From Labrys miyagiensis (lineage in GTDB: Bacteria; Pseudomonadota; Alphaproteobacteria; Rhizobiales; Labraceae), in NCBI RefSeq assembly GCF_030160835.1, contig NZ_BSPC01000024.1:186001-250000 (forward strand): a stretch of 64,000 nt of DNA, read 5' to 3'. Below are positions 25,970 to 33,930 of the stretch, piece by piece; the stretch's first letter is position 1, and each line of letters starts with the position of its first letter. Both the position numbers and the translations under genes were made by a program. The notes beneath the pieces were generated by a model. It did not search any database. It saw nothing but the letters and a program-made list of their open reading frames with translations, and was not told the origin of the DNA.

Positions 25970-26093
25970 CTGGGAGCGCGGACGTCTCGTCCACTCTTGA
26001 ACCTCCACCAAGCAGGACCTCGTGCGCCGCCGCCGTCGCGCCTGGTTCTGTAGCGGCGAGGTTCAAGAGCGGACGAGACGTCCGCGCTCCCAG
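25970..26093. repeat. Hairpin-tipped inverted-repeat element, GCGGAC-TCT-GTCCGC family
   Basis: The 36-bp arms 25970-26005 and 26058-26093 match at 35 of 36 positions, the longest arms in the window. The right core GCGGACGTCTCGTCCGC (read on the minus strand) is an intact hairpin, and one base change weakens the left one. It begins at the base after the mutS stop codon and ends 20 nt before glnD. Confidence 0.93.
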
Positions 26094-26113
26094 GAGTGTT
26101 CCCAGGACCCCCC

Positions 26114-28885
26114 ATGCTCGACAAGCCCGACCGCGAATTCAATCTCGTCATCGACCGCATGGCGCTCGAAGCCGAGATCGATGCGCTGGCCCTTGAGCAT
26201 GAGGGCCATGCCGATGCCCTGCGCCAGGCCGTGGTCAGCCTGCTCAAATTGGTGCTGAAGGATGGGCGCGAGAAGGTCTGTCAATGGTTCCAGGAGGACC
26301 GGCTCGGCACGGCCTGCGCCCAGCGCCTGTCCTGGCTGGAAGACGAGATCATCCGCGCCACCTATGCCTATGTGACGCGCTACGTCTATACCTCGCACAA
26401 CCCCAGCGCCAGCGAGCGCATGGCCATCGTCGCAGTCGGCGGCTATGGCCGCGGCACGCTGGCGCCCGGTTCGGATATCGACCTGCTGTTCCTGCTGCCG
26501 GCCAAGCAGACGGCCTGGGGCGAGAGCGTCACCGAGGCGATTCTCTACGTGCTCTGGGACCTCGGCCAGAAAGTCGGCCACGCCACGCGCTCGATCGACG
26601 AGTGCCTACGCCTCGCGCGCACCGACATGACCATTCGCACCACCATCCTGGAGGCGCGGCCGATCCTCGGCGACATGGCGCTCGCCCAGGTCCTCGCCAC
26701 GCGCTTCGACAAGGAACTGGTGCAGTCGACGGCCGCCGAATTCGTCGCCGCCAAGCTCGCCGAGCGCGACGACCGCGTGGTCAAGGCCGGCAATTCGCGC
26801 TACCGCGTCGAGCCCAATGTCAAGGAAGGCAAGGGGGGCCTGCGCGATCTCAACACGCTCTACTGGATCGCCAAATATGTCTATCGCGTGCATGATTCTG
26901 CCGCTCTGGTCGAGGCCGGCCTGTTCACGCGGCGGGAATATCGCCAGTTCGTCCTGGCCGAGGATTTCCTCTGGGCGACGCGCTGCGCCATCCATTTCCT
27001 CACCAGGCGCCCGGACGATCGGCTGACCTTCGACTTGCAGCGCGAGATCGCAAGCTTCCTGGGTTATGCCGATCGCGGGGGCCTGCGCGGCGTCGAGCGC
27101 TTCATGAAGCACTACTTCCTGGTGGCCAAGGATGTCGGCGATCTCACCGCCATCGTCTGCGCCGCGCTGGAGGAGCGCCAGGCCAAGCCCAAGGCGATGC
27201 TGGACCGCTTCATCGCGCCCTTTCGCCGCTCGCAGCGCCAGGCGCTCACCGGCACCAAGGATTTCGTCATCGAGACCGGTCGGCTCAACGTCGCCAATGA
27301 CGAGGTGTTCGCCCACGACCCTGTCAACCTGATCCGCCTGTTCCATCTCGCCGACCTGCACAGCCTCGCCTTCCATCCGGACGCGATGCGTCTCGTCACC
27401 CGCTCGCTCAAGCTGGTCAACGCGGGTTTGCGCGAGAACAAGGAGGCCAACCGCCTCTTCCTCGAGATCCTCACCTCGCGCAACGCACCGGAAACCGTGC
27501 TCCGCCGCATGAACGAAACCGGCGTGCTCGGCCGCTTCATCCCGGATTTCGGCAAGGTCGTGGCGATGATGCAGTTCAACATGTATCACCGCTACACGGT
27601 GGATGAGCATCTCCTGCGCTCGGTGGGCGAGCTTGCCGACATCGACCGTGGCGACGGGGCTGACGAGCACCCGCTCTCCAACGAGATCATGCCGACGATC
27701 CAGAACCGCACGGCACTCTATGTCGCGACCTTCCTGCACGACATCGCCAAGGGGCGGCCGGAGGACCACTCGATCGCCGGCGCCAGGATCGCCAAGAAGC
27801 TCGGGCCGCGCTTCGGCCTGTCGCCGGCGCAGACCGATACGGTTTCCTGGCTGATCGAGCAGCATCTGGTAATGTCGATGACGGCGCAGTCCCGCGACCT
27901 GTCTGACCGCAAGACCATCGAGACCTTCGCCGGCGCCGTGCAGACGCTGGAGCGCTTGAAGCTGCTGCTCATCCTGACAGTCGCCGATATCCGCGCGGTC
28001 GGCCCCGGCGTGTGGAACGGCTGGAAGGGCCAGTTGCTGCGCTCGCTGTTCTGGGAGACCGAACTGGTGCTCGCCGGCGGCCATTCCAATGCCGATCGCC
28101 GCGCCAGCGTGCGCCTGTCGCAGGAGGAGCTGCGCGCCGGCATGACGGACTGGACCGGCGAGGAGATCGAGGCCTATATCGCCAAGCATTACGCGCCCTA
28201 TTGGCTGAGGGTGGACCTGCCGCGGCGCCTGCGCCATGCCCGCTTCGTGCGCTCCGTGCTGGAGCGCGGCGAGAGCCTGGGCACGGAGGTCGATACCGAT
28301 GCCTTCCGGGGCGTGACCGAGCTGACGATCCTGGCGCCCGACCACCCGCGCCTCCTCTCGATCATCACGGGGGCCTGCGCCGCCTCGGGCGCCAATATCG
28401 TCGACGCCCAGATCAACACCACCACGGACGGCCTGGCGCTCGACACCATCTTCGTCTCCCGCGAATTCCCCCGCGACGAGGACGAACTGCGCCGCGCCGG
28501 GCGCATCGCCAAGGCGATGGAACAGGCCCTGCAGGGTACCATCCGCCTGCCGGATGCCGTGGCCAAGCGCAGCGCCATCTCGGTCAAGCCGCGCCACAAG
28601 GCCTTCCAGGTGGCGCCCGACGTGGTGGTGGACAATGAATGGTCGAACCGTCACACGGTGGTGGAGGTCTCCGGCCTCGACCGTCCGGGCCTCCTCTACG
28701 ACCTCACAACCGCGCTCTCGCAGCTCAACCTCAACATCGCCTCGGCCCATATCGCGACCTTTGGCGAAAAGGCGGTGGACGTGTTCTACGTCACCGACCT
28801 GACCGGCGCGAAGATCATCTCCTCCGAGCGCCAGGACAGCATCCGCAGCAGCCTGCTGGAGGCGTTCAGGCCGGAGGGGAAGTAG
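26114..28885 (+). CDS. glnD: Bifunctional PII uridylyltransferase/uridylyl-removing enzyme GlnD
   Basis: The 923-residue nitrogen sensor has the usual domain order. An N-terminal nucleotidyltransferase with VGGYGRGTLAPGSDIDLLFL (about residues 112-131) adds UMP to PII. A central HD phosphohydrolase with TFLHDIAKGRPEDHS removes it. Two C-terminal ACT domains (LTILAPDHPRLLSIITGACA and VEVSGLDRPGLLYDLTTALS) bind glutamine. The start at 26114 gives MLDKPDREFN. In many Rhizobiales glnD is followed by murJ and trpS; here it is followed by a convergent accessory operon. Confidence 0.97.
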   Translation: MLDKPDREFNLVIDRMALEAEIDALALEHEGHADALRQAVVSLLKLVLKDGREKVCQWFQEDRLGTACAQRLSWLEDEIIRATYAYVTRYVYTSHNPSASERMAIVAVGGYGRGTLAPGSDIDLLFLLPAKQTAWGESVTEAILYVLWDLGQKVGHATRSIDECLRLARTDMTIRTTILEARPILGDMALAQVLATRFDKELVQSTAAEFVAAKLAERDDRVVKAGNSRYRVEPNVKEGKGGLRDLNTLYWIAKYVYRVHDSAALVEAGLFTRREYRQFVLAEDFLWATRCAIHFLTRRPDDRLTFDLQREIASFLGYADRGGLRGVERFMKHYFLVAKDVGDLTAIVCAALEERQAKPKAMLDRFIAPFRRSQRQALTGTKDFVIETGRLNVANDEVFAHDPVNLIRLFHLADLHSLAFHPDAMRLVTRSLKLVNAGLRENKEANRLFLEILTSRNAPETVLRRMNETGVLGRFIPDFGKVVAMMQFNMYHRYTVDEHLLRSVGELADIDRGDGADEHPLSNEIMPTIQNRTALYVATFLHDIAKGRPEDHSIAGARIAKKLGPRFGLSPAQTDTVSWLIEQHLVMSMTAQSRDLSDRKTIETFAGAVQTLERLKLLLILTVADIRAVGPGVWNGWKGQLLRSLFWETELVLAGGHSNADRRASVRLSQEELRAGMTDWTGEEIEAYIAKHYAPYWLRVDLPRRLRHARFVRSVLERGESLGTEVDTDAFRGVTELTILAPDHPRLLSIITGACAASGANIVDAQINTTTDGLALDTIFVSREFPRDEDELRRAGRIAKAMEQALQGTIRLPDAVAKRSAISVKPRHKAFQVAPDVVVDNEWSNRHTVVEVSGLDRPGLLYDLTTALSQLNLNIASAHIATFGEKAVDVFYVTDLTGAKIISSERQDSIRSSLLEAFRPEGK

Positions 28886-28967
28886 GGAACGAGGGTGTCC
28901 GCCCTCCCATGGACACCGACTTCATGAGGACGGGCGCGACGCCCGCAGCCTGCCGGGCAAACGCTGT

Positions 28968-30977
28968 TCATTGGTCCTTGCCCGTTCCGCCGTCGAGCCA
29001 GATCTCCAGGGTGCCCGCCTTGATGGTGAGGTTCATCGGCGCAAGCTTCATCCGGGAGAGGCCGTATTTCCTGAGGTCGCCGACCAGCAGGGCAGCCGTG
29101 CCGGCGTCTTCCGGCGAGCCGTAGCGCACCTCGTCAATGCCCTTTGCGCTGTCGGCGCTTTCCGTGCCCTGAACGCGCCAACCCAGCACCGTCATGGCCT
29201 TTCCAACGGCCGCCGCCTCGTCGGGCGACATGGTGGCGAATTGCAGGAAGACGGACTGGCCGGGCGGGGGTTCGAGTCCGATATTGTGCTTGAGTTCGGC
29301 GAACAGCTTCTGCGCGGCCAGGGTCAGGCGCGCCCCGCCATCGACGGCGTTCTTCACGATCACGGGGGACGCTTCCTTCCCTGCCTTGGCCGGCGGGACG
29401 GGTTCAGCCGGCGGATTCAGCAGCCAGGCTGAGGCGCGGCGGGCGCCGGCGCGCGCATCGATCCATTCGGGCCGAGCCCATTTGCCAGGCGGGACCGCGG
29501 CCAGCACTTCGAGCAGATTGGCGAGACCGGTCTGCGTCAGTCCGTCGACCGAGGGATGCATGAGCATGCCCACCATGGTGTCGCAGATTCGGACCTGGTC
29601 GGTAGTCGGTAGAGCCGTGCCCTGGAAGCCATCCTTGAGCTGCCGCACCGCGTTGTCGCGCTGCGTCTCGTCCGGTGAGTCGATCAGGACGGTACTCACC
29701 AACAATTGCTGTCCCGCCGTCAGGGTGGCCGGCGCAGGAGGGGGGGCGTAACTGTCGTAGCGGTTGAGCGCTTGCGTCAGCGTCGCCGCCAGCTCGACGG
29801 CGGTCTTTTGGTGATCCGCCTGGGGAGGGGTGGCACTGACGGCATCGAGTGTATTCCGGGCATCGGCCAGCAAAGCTTTCATACGGTCGAGCTCAGCCTG
29901 AAGGTCCTTCATGCGGCGGCTGCTGTCCACCTGGTCCTGGACTGCCAGGTTCAGGAGATCGCTGAGCTTTCTGGCCCGGATGCGGGCATCGGCCGTCTGG
30001 CTCTCGGCATGCTGGCGGGCGCGCATTGCCACAACGGCCGCCCGACGGCTGGCTTCGGTTTCCTTGATGAGGTAGCTCGCCGCGGCGGCCAGCAGGATCA
30101 GCAGGAAGGAGACCGCGAAGAAGCCGCGCTGGATGAACAGCGTACGGCGCTGGGATGCTTCGCTGGCGGCGACGAGTTCCTCGATTTCGGGATCTTTGCG
30201 GCGATAACCGGAGGCCTCCTCCAGCGCGACGCCCGTGAGCAGATAGCCTGAAAGATAATCCGATTCGCGCCACTGCCGGGCAAGGGCGCTGAGACGGATC
30301 TGTTCGCGCGGGTTGATGGTCTCGGGGCCGCCGGCGCTCTTCAAGGCGCGCTTGGACACCGAGGCGCGCCAGGGGAAGGCGAGGGCCGCGAGCACAACCA
30401 GGCCAAACAGAGCGGCCACGATCAGCCCGTTGCTGGCGATCATGCTCTGGAGGCTGTCGTAGCCTTTATCGCCCCCGACATCGGATCCGGGCAGGGGAGC
30501 GCGATATCGTGAACCCAGCCAGAGGGCGGTCATGACAAAACAGGCGGCCAATACCAGGATCCAGAACAGCCACCGCCTAAGGCGCGTCCTCCGGCGCCTG
30601 CTGGCCCTGGCGGGGGAGGGCGGCTGTTGTGCCGGGGCTGGCGATGAGCGCGGCGGGAGCGGAGCGGGAGGGCTGGGTGCTGCCTGCTCTGGCAGGCTGG
30701 CCCCGGGTGCGAAGGGCGCGAGCTCGAGATCGAGATCCGGAAAAGCTTCGCTCTCTGAAGAGGCGAGGAGCTGGGCGCTCCAATATTCGAGGATGTCCTG
30801 CACCGCTCTGCGGTCGTCCTCCTGTTCCAGTACAGCGCCCGTCGCGACGACCCTTCGCCGGAAGGAGGAAACAGTGTCCCTGTTCCGCCCCTCGCTTGCA
30901 CGCCATTCGCGCAGCAGGGCGAGATGCTCCGCGCGCAGGGCAGTGAGGCCGGTATAGGGGAGGGCCGGGTCATCCAT
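28968..30977 (-). CDS. STAND-derived membrane protein without NTPase, third gene of the EAD-trypsin operon
   Basis: The 669-residue protein starts at the ATG at 30977, behind GCGGAGGCTCGCCGCC; a TTG 45 nt upstream lacks a ribosome site. Layout: a short N-terminal domain (residues 6-72) with RRVVATGAVLEQEDDRRAVQ and DILEYW; a proline-rich linker (95-122); a basic patch; TM1 (137-154); TM2 (184-201); a soluble stretch (218-283) with QIRLSALARQWRESDYLSG then YLLTGVALEEASGY; TM3 (286-303); a coiled coil (about 305-380); and a C-terminal alpha/beta domain ending near VRYGSPEDAGTAALLVGDL. The N-terminal domain and the stretch before TM3 resemble segments that flank nSTAND1 NTPases, but no P-loop is present. 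Role inferred: membrane sensor or executor. Confidence 0.72.
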   Translation of the reverse strand: MDDPALPYTGLTALRAEHLALLREWRASEGRNRDTVSSFRRRVVATGAVLEQEDDRRAVQDILEYWSAQLLASSESEAFPDLDLELAPFAPGASLPEQAAPSPPAPLPPRSSPAPAQQPPSPARASRRRRTRLRRWLFWILVLAACFVMTALWLGSRYRAPLPGSDVGGDKGYDSLQSMIASNGLIVAALFGLVVLAALAFPWRASVSKRALKSAGGPETINPREQIRLSALARQWRESDYLSGYLLTGVALEEASGYRRKDPEIEELVAASEASQRRTLFIQRGFFAVSFLLILLAAAASYLIKETEASRRAAVVAMRARQHAESQTADARIRARKLSDLLNLAVQDQVDSSRRMKDLQAELDRMKALLADARNTLDAVSATPPQADHQKTAVELAATLTQALNRYDSYAPPPAPATLTAGQQLLVSTVLIDSPDETQRDNAVRQLKDGFQGTALPTTDQVRICDTMVGMLMHPSVDGLTQTGLANLLEVLAAVPPGKWARPEWIDARAGARRASAWLLNPPAEPVPPAKAGKEASPVIVKNAVDGGARLTLAAQKLFAELKHNIGLEPPPGQSVFLQFATMSPDEAAAVGKAMTVLGWRVQGTESADSAKGIDEVRYGSPEDAGTAALLVGDLRKYGLSRMKLAPMNLTIKAGTLEIWLDGGTGKDQ

Positions 30978-31049
30978 GGCGGCGAGCCTCCGCTTCGTGG
31001 CTGGCAGGGGCAAATGCGTCAAAGGAGCGGATCCGCCCCCATAGCTTCT

Positions 31050-32399
31050 TCATGGCAAGGCCCCCACAACGGCCTGGAGACGGTTGCTGATTTGCGCGGT
31101 GCTGTCGAAATCCGATTTCAACTTGCTGTCTACCTCGAAGAAATGCGAGCCAACCTTGCTCTGGAAGATGAAGAACGCCCTCTTCAGTGCCTTGACCTGG
31201 TCCGGCACCTTGGCGGCGAGTGCGGGGTCGGATTGCATGCGCTCGATGTCGAGAAGGCATCCGTCGACACGGTCGCTGTCCTTGCGGTCAATGACATAGG
31301 TGGCCGGGCCGAGATCGAGGCCGTTGGTGCTGAGCGCTGAGCTGCGGGTTTCCGGCCACAACTCCGCCATCTGGCCGAGGATGAGATCGGCGGAATCGTC
31401 GAGACATTCGGCAAGGATGGAAAGGTTCTGCTCGACCGTCTGCAGGCGGTCATGGGCCGTCACCCGGTCGATGAGGTTCTTGCGCAGTTCTGTGATGGCG
31501 GCGATTGCCGGGTCGAGTGCGCCCGCATAGAGCTTGTCGAGCCCACTGACGCTGCCAAGGGCGGCCGCGAGATCGGCGAACGGCAGGCGGTTGGCCGAAT
31601 TGAAGATGTATTTGTTGAGGAGTGGCGACTGCTCGCTGAGAATGATGGCGATGCTGCGCAAGGCAATGCGGATGCGGGCCGGCAGACCGTTGTCCAGGCC
31701 GTCCTGGCACTTGCTGGCCGACTGCTTGAGGATATCGATCCAGGATTGGTCGAAGCCGTTCAGGAGCATGGCTTTCTCGGGAACGGTGATCAGGCCGCGT
31801 ATGTCCGTGACGGCGCGGTTGGTGGCGCCAATATAGGCGGCGATCATTTCCGAACTGATCTGGTCATCGACGGAGGTGAGCGCCGCCTGCAGCAACGTGC
31901 GGGTCTGCGTGGTCTGCAGGCGATGCAGCGTGTCGTGGAGGGTCTTGTAGATCACCAGAAGGTTGATGCTCTGGGTAATCGACGTCAGCTTGTCGCGCGA
32001 GGCCGCGAGCTGGCCGCGCACCTCGTCCCTCTTCATCAGTTCCTCCAGGTGGCTGATGCCGGAGACCACGGCGTAGACCTGGGGCTGGACGCTGGGCGCG
32101 GCATCGAGCGCGCCGGGAAGCACGGTCTTCACCAAAGCCTGGAAGGGAGGAAAGCCGGGATCCTTGCTTTTGGAATACAGCACGCAGGCGATGAAATTGG
32201 TGAGGATGCCGGTCTTCACCGCCCAATCGATGCAGTCGCGAGCAATGTCGCGCTGAGGTTGCTGCTCGAAGGAAATGCCGGTGATCGGCTCGTCGTTGCA
32301 CACCAGCGTGAGGTCGCCGAGCTCCCGGAAGGTGCACAGATCGCCGACGCCATTGGCCAGGGCGATGATGCTTTCGGAGGGCAGGGCGGGGTCGGGCAT
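31050..32399 (-). CDS. Helical protein with N-terminal EAD-like domain, second gene of the EAD-trypsin operon
   Basis: The 449-residue protein has no signal peptide or membrane segment. The first 95 residues look like an effector-associated domain: IARDCIDWAVKTGILTNFIA is the family's second half (wa...G.L..li), then a PGFPPFQALVK tail. The rest is almost all helical (for example LTSITQSINLLVIYKTLHD and LQTVEQNLSILAECLDDSADLI), and I recognise no enzyme motif. The start follows CGGAGGCTGAAC; that ribosome site is made by the last codons of the protease gene, whose TGA ends 2 nt before this ATG, so the two should be translated together. Probable adaptor or regulator of the protease. Confidence 0.72.
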   Translation of the reverse strand: MPDPALPSESIIALANGVGDLCTFRELGDLTLVCNDEPITGISFEQQPQRDIARDCIDWAVKTGILTNFIACVLYSKSKDPGFPPFQALVKTVLPGALDAAPSVQPQVYAVVSGISHLEELMKRDEVRGQLAASRDKLTSITQSINLLVIYKTLHDTLHRLQTTQTRTLLQAALTSVDDQISSEMIAAYIGATNRAVTDIRGLITVPEKAMLLNGFDQSWIDILKQSASKCQDGLDNGLPARIRIALRSIAIILSEQSPLLNKYIFNSANRLPFADLAAALGSVSGLDKLYAGALDPAIAAITELRKNLIDRVTAHDRLQTVEQNLSILAECLDDSADLILGQMAELWPETRSSALSTNGLDLGPATYVIDRKDSDRVDGCLLDIERMQSDPALAAKVPDQVKALKRAFFIFQSKVGSHFFEVDSKLKSDFDSTAQISNRLQAVVGALP

Positions 32400-32401
32400 G
32401 T

Positions 32402-33538
32402 TCAGCCTCCGGCGGAGAGGCTGTCGCTATGGCCGTTGGCGACGAGATCCGCCCTGATGCGGCCGGCAGGGATGCCCTGGTTGAACTTCGGCTCGCTCCA
32501 GGCCGGGTCGCCGAAGTGGTGCAGGGCGAGAAGCTGCCAGTCCATGTCGAGGCAAGGCGAACCGGACGAGCCGGGATCGGTGTTGGTGGCGTAGCGCAGG
32601 CGCGGTCGCTCCGGTGCGCCGGGCGTCGGCAACACGGCCTCCGTGTCGATCGCCAGCTTGATCGGGCCGCCATGCGGGTGCTGCACGATCATCAGGGGCG
32701 CCTTTTCCGGCAAGGCTTCGTCGCGCTCGGGCAGGGCGAACCAGCCACGCTCGCTGCCGGCGGATTTGGCGAGGCGCAGCAGGGCGAAGTCGAGCTCGGT
32801 GGCAAGCGGCGGCGGTTGGTCGGGCGTGCTCGAGACTTCCGCCGGCGCATAGGGGCGGTGGTGCAGGAGGCCGCCTTCCCCAAGCGCGATCTCCACCCCA
32901 GGATCGAACGAGCCGTCGGTCTGGCGAGCATAGTCGAACCGGCAGGAGATGGATGCCTGCTTGCCCTCGGCAATGGGTTTTTCGATAACGTGCCAGTTCG
33001 TCAGCACGGCTGCGGGGCCGACCAGGAAGCCGGTGCCGGCCGGGCTGCCGGCAATATCGATGCGGCAGACCCGCCGGCTCGCCTCCGTAAGGCCGGCAGA
33101 CCAGAGGCGCAGGTCAAGCAGGTGCAAATGAGGCTTGATGTTGCGCTGCAGGCCCGGGGCCAGTCTTTCGGCCACAGGCTGCGTGCTGCGGTTAGCGCCG
33201 TCCTGCACGACGAAATCCACGGGGCTCGCCAGGGTGTCGACAGCAGCTTCCGGGGCCAGGGCGGCAATGAAGTCGCGGATATCCTGCCGGTGCGGGCGCT
33301 TGGCATAGACGGTTTTCAGGAAGGGAACGGTCTGCCCTTCCTGCTCGAGGCGGGTCAGGAGGTCGCGCAGGACAACCATCAGCGGATTGGCGATATTGGC
33401 CCAATAGACATCCAGCTGATCGCCTGTCGCTATATAGACGAAGTCCTTGAGGTCGTTGAGATTGACCGTCCTCGTCAACGCCCTCGAAAGCTGGGATATC
33501 TGCTCCCCCGTGAGTTCCTGCACGCCGGTCCCCTCCAT
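32402..33538 (-). CDS. Cytosolic trypsin-like serine protease with N-terminal effector-associated domain (EAD)
   Basis: The 378-residue protein has an EAD1-like helical domain at residues 8-95 (ELTGEQISQLSRALTRTV to VYAKRPHRQDIRDFIAAL) and an S1/trypsin-like domain at about 155-365. The full triad is visible: H183 in VLTNWHVIEK, D250 in ATELDFALLRL, and S325 in NTDPGSSGSPCLD. There is no signal peptide, so it should act in the cytosol. EADs bring effectors to partner proteins carrying matching EADs in bacterial conflict systems. ATG 33538 has a weak ribosome site; GTG 33523, behind GGAGGGG, is an alternative. It is first in a three-gene operon. Confidence 0.85.
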   Translation of the reverse strand: MEGTGVQELTGEQISQLSRALTRTVNLNDLKDFVYIATGDQLDVYWANIANPLMVVLRDLLTRLEQEGQTVPFLKTVYAKRPHRQDIRDFIAALAPEAAVDTLASPVDFVVQDGANRSTQPVAERLAPGLQRNIKPHLHLLDLRLWSAGLTEASRRVCRIDIAGSPAGTGFLVGPAAVLTNWHVIEKPIAEGKQASISCRFDYARQTDGSFDPGVEIALGEGGLLHHRPYAPAEVSSTPDQPPPLATELDFALLRLAKSAGSERGWFALPERDEALPEKAPLMIVQHPHGGPIKLAIDTEAVLPTPGAPERPRLRYATNTDPGSSGSPCLDMDWQLLALHHFGDPAWSEPKFNQGIPAGRIRADLVANGHSDSLSAGG

Positions 33539-33930
33539 TTCCCAACGTCAGACGGCTGCGACGGCAACCAGCTCAAAGCCTCGGGCAACTGATCCGCGGC
33601 GGAATCGGATGAATTCGCAGTGTCTTCGCAGCAGAAATCTCTACCAGTTTCCGCCACGCCGCGCTTTCGGGCTCGCGCGCCATGTCGTGCAGTCCGCCAA
33701 TGAGCGTCAAATATGATTGTGCCGCAGACCGTTCCTTACAGCATTACCAAGATAGCAAATATAGATTTCAATTATATCATAGAATTTCTGCGTGAAAACA
33801 GCGTGAATCTGGGAGGATTTCCTTCTGGCCGGCAGCGTGGCATGCCATGGACCCGACGGCTGGCTGCATGAGGAGCAATTTCACGCATTGGTAGGTTGTT
33901 GGCTTCAGGTCGTTCGTCTAAATCCCGGGC
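33539..33930. other. 392-nt divergent gap upstream of the EAD operon and the MFS gene
   Basis: No gene is seen. Around 33736-33790 the sequence turns clearly AT-rich, unlike the rest of the window. On the minus strand it contains TATAAT (complement of 33771-33776) with TTTTCA 16 nt upstream of it, a candidate promoter for the EAD operon about 235 nt from its start. The plus-strand promoter of the MFS gene should also lie here but is not resolved. No inverted-repeat element of the common families is present. Confidence 0.45.

Noticed and set aside
23198-26011. 937-codon open frame on the minus strand opposite mutS
   Set aside because: It is a shadow frame caused by high GC and third-position bias; it has no recognisable motif, and MutS is unambiguous.
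26606-28750. 714-codon minus-strand frame opposite glnD
   Set aside because: Shadow of glnD; low-complexity composition and no ribosome site that fits.
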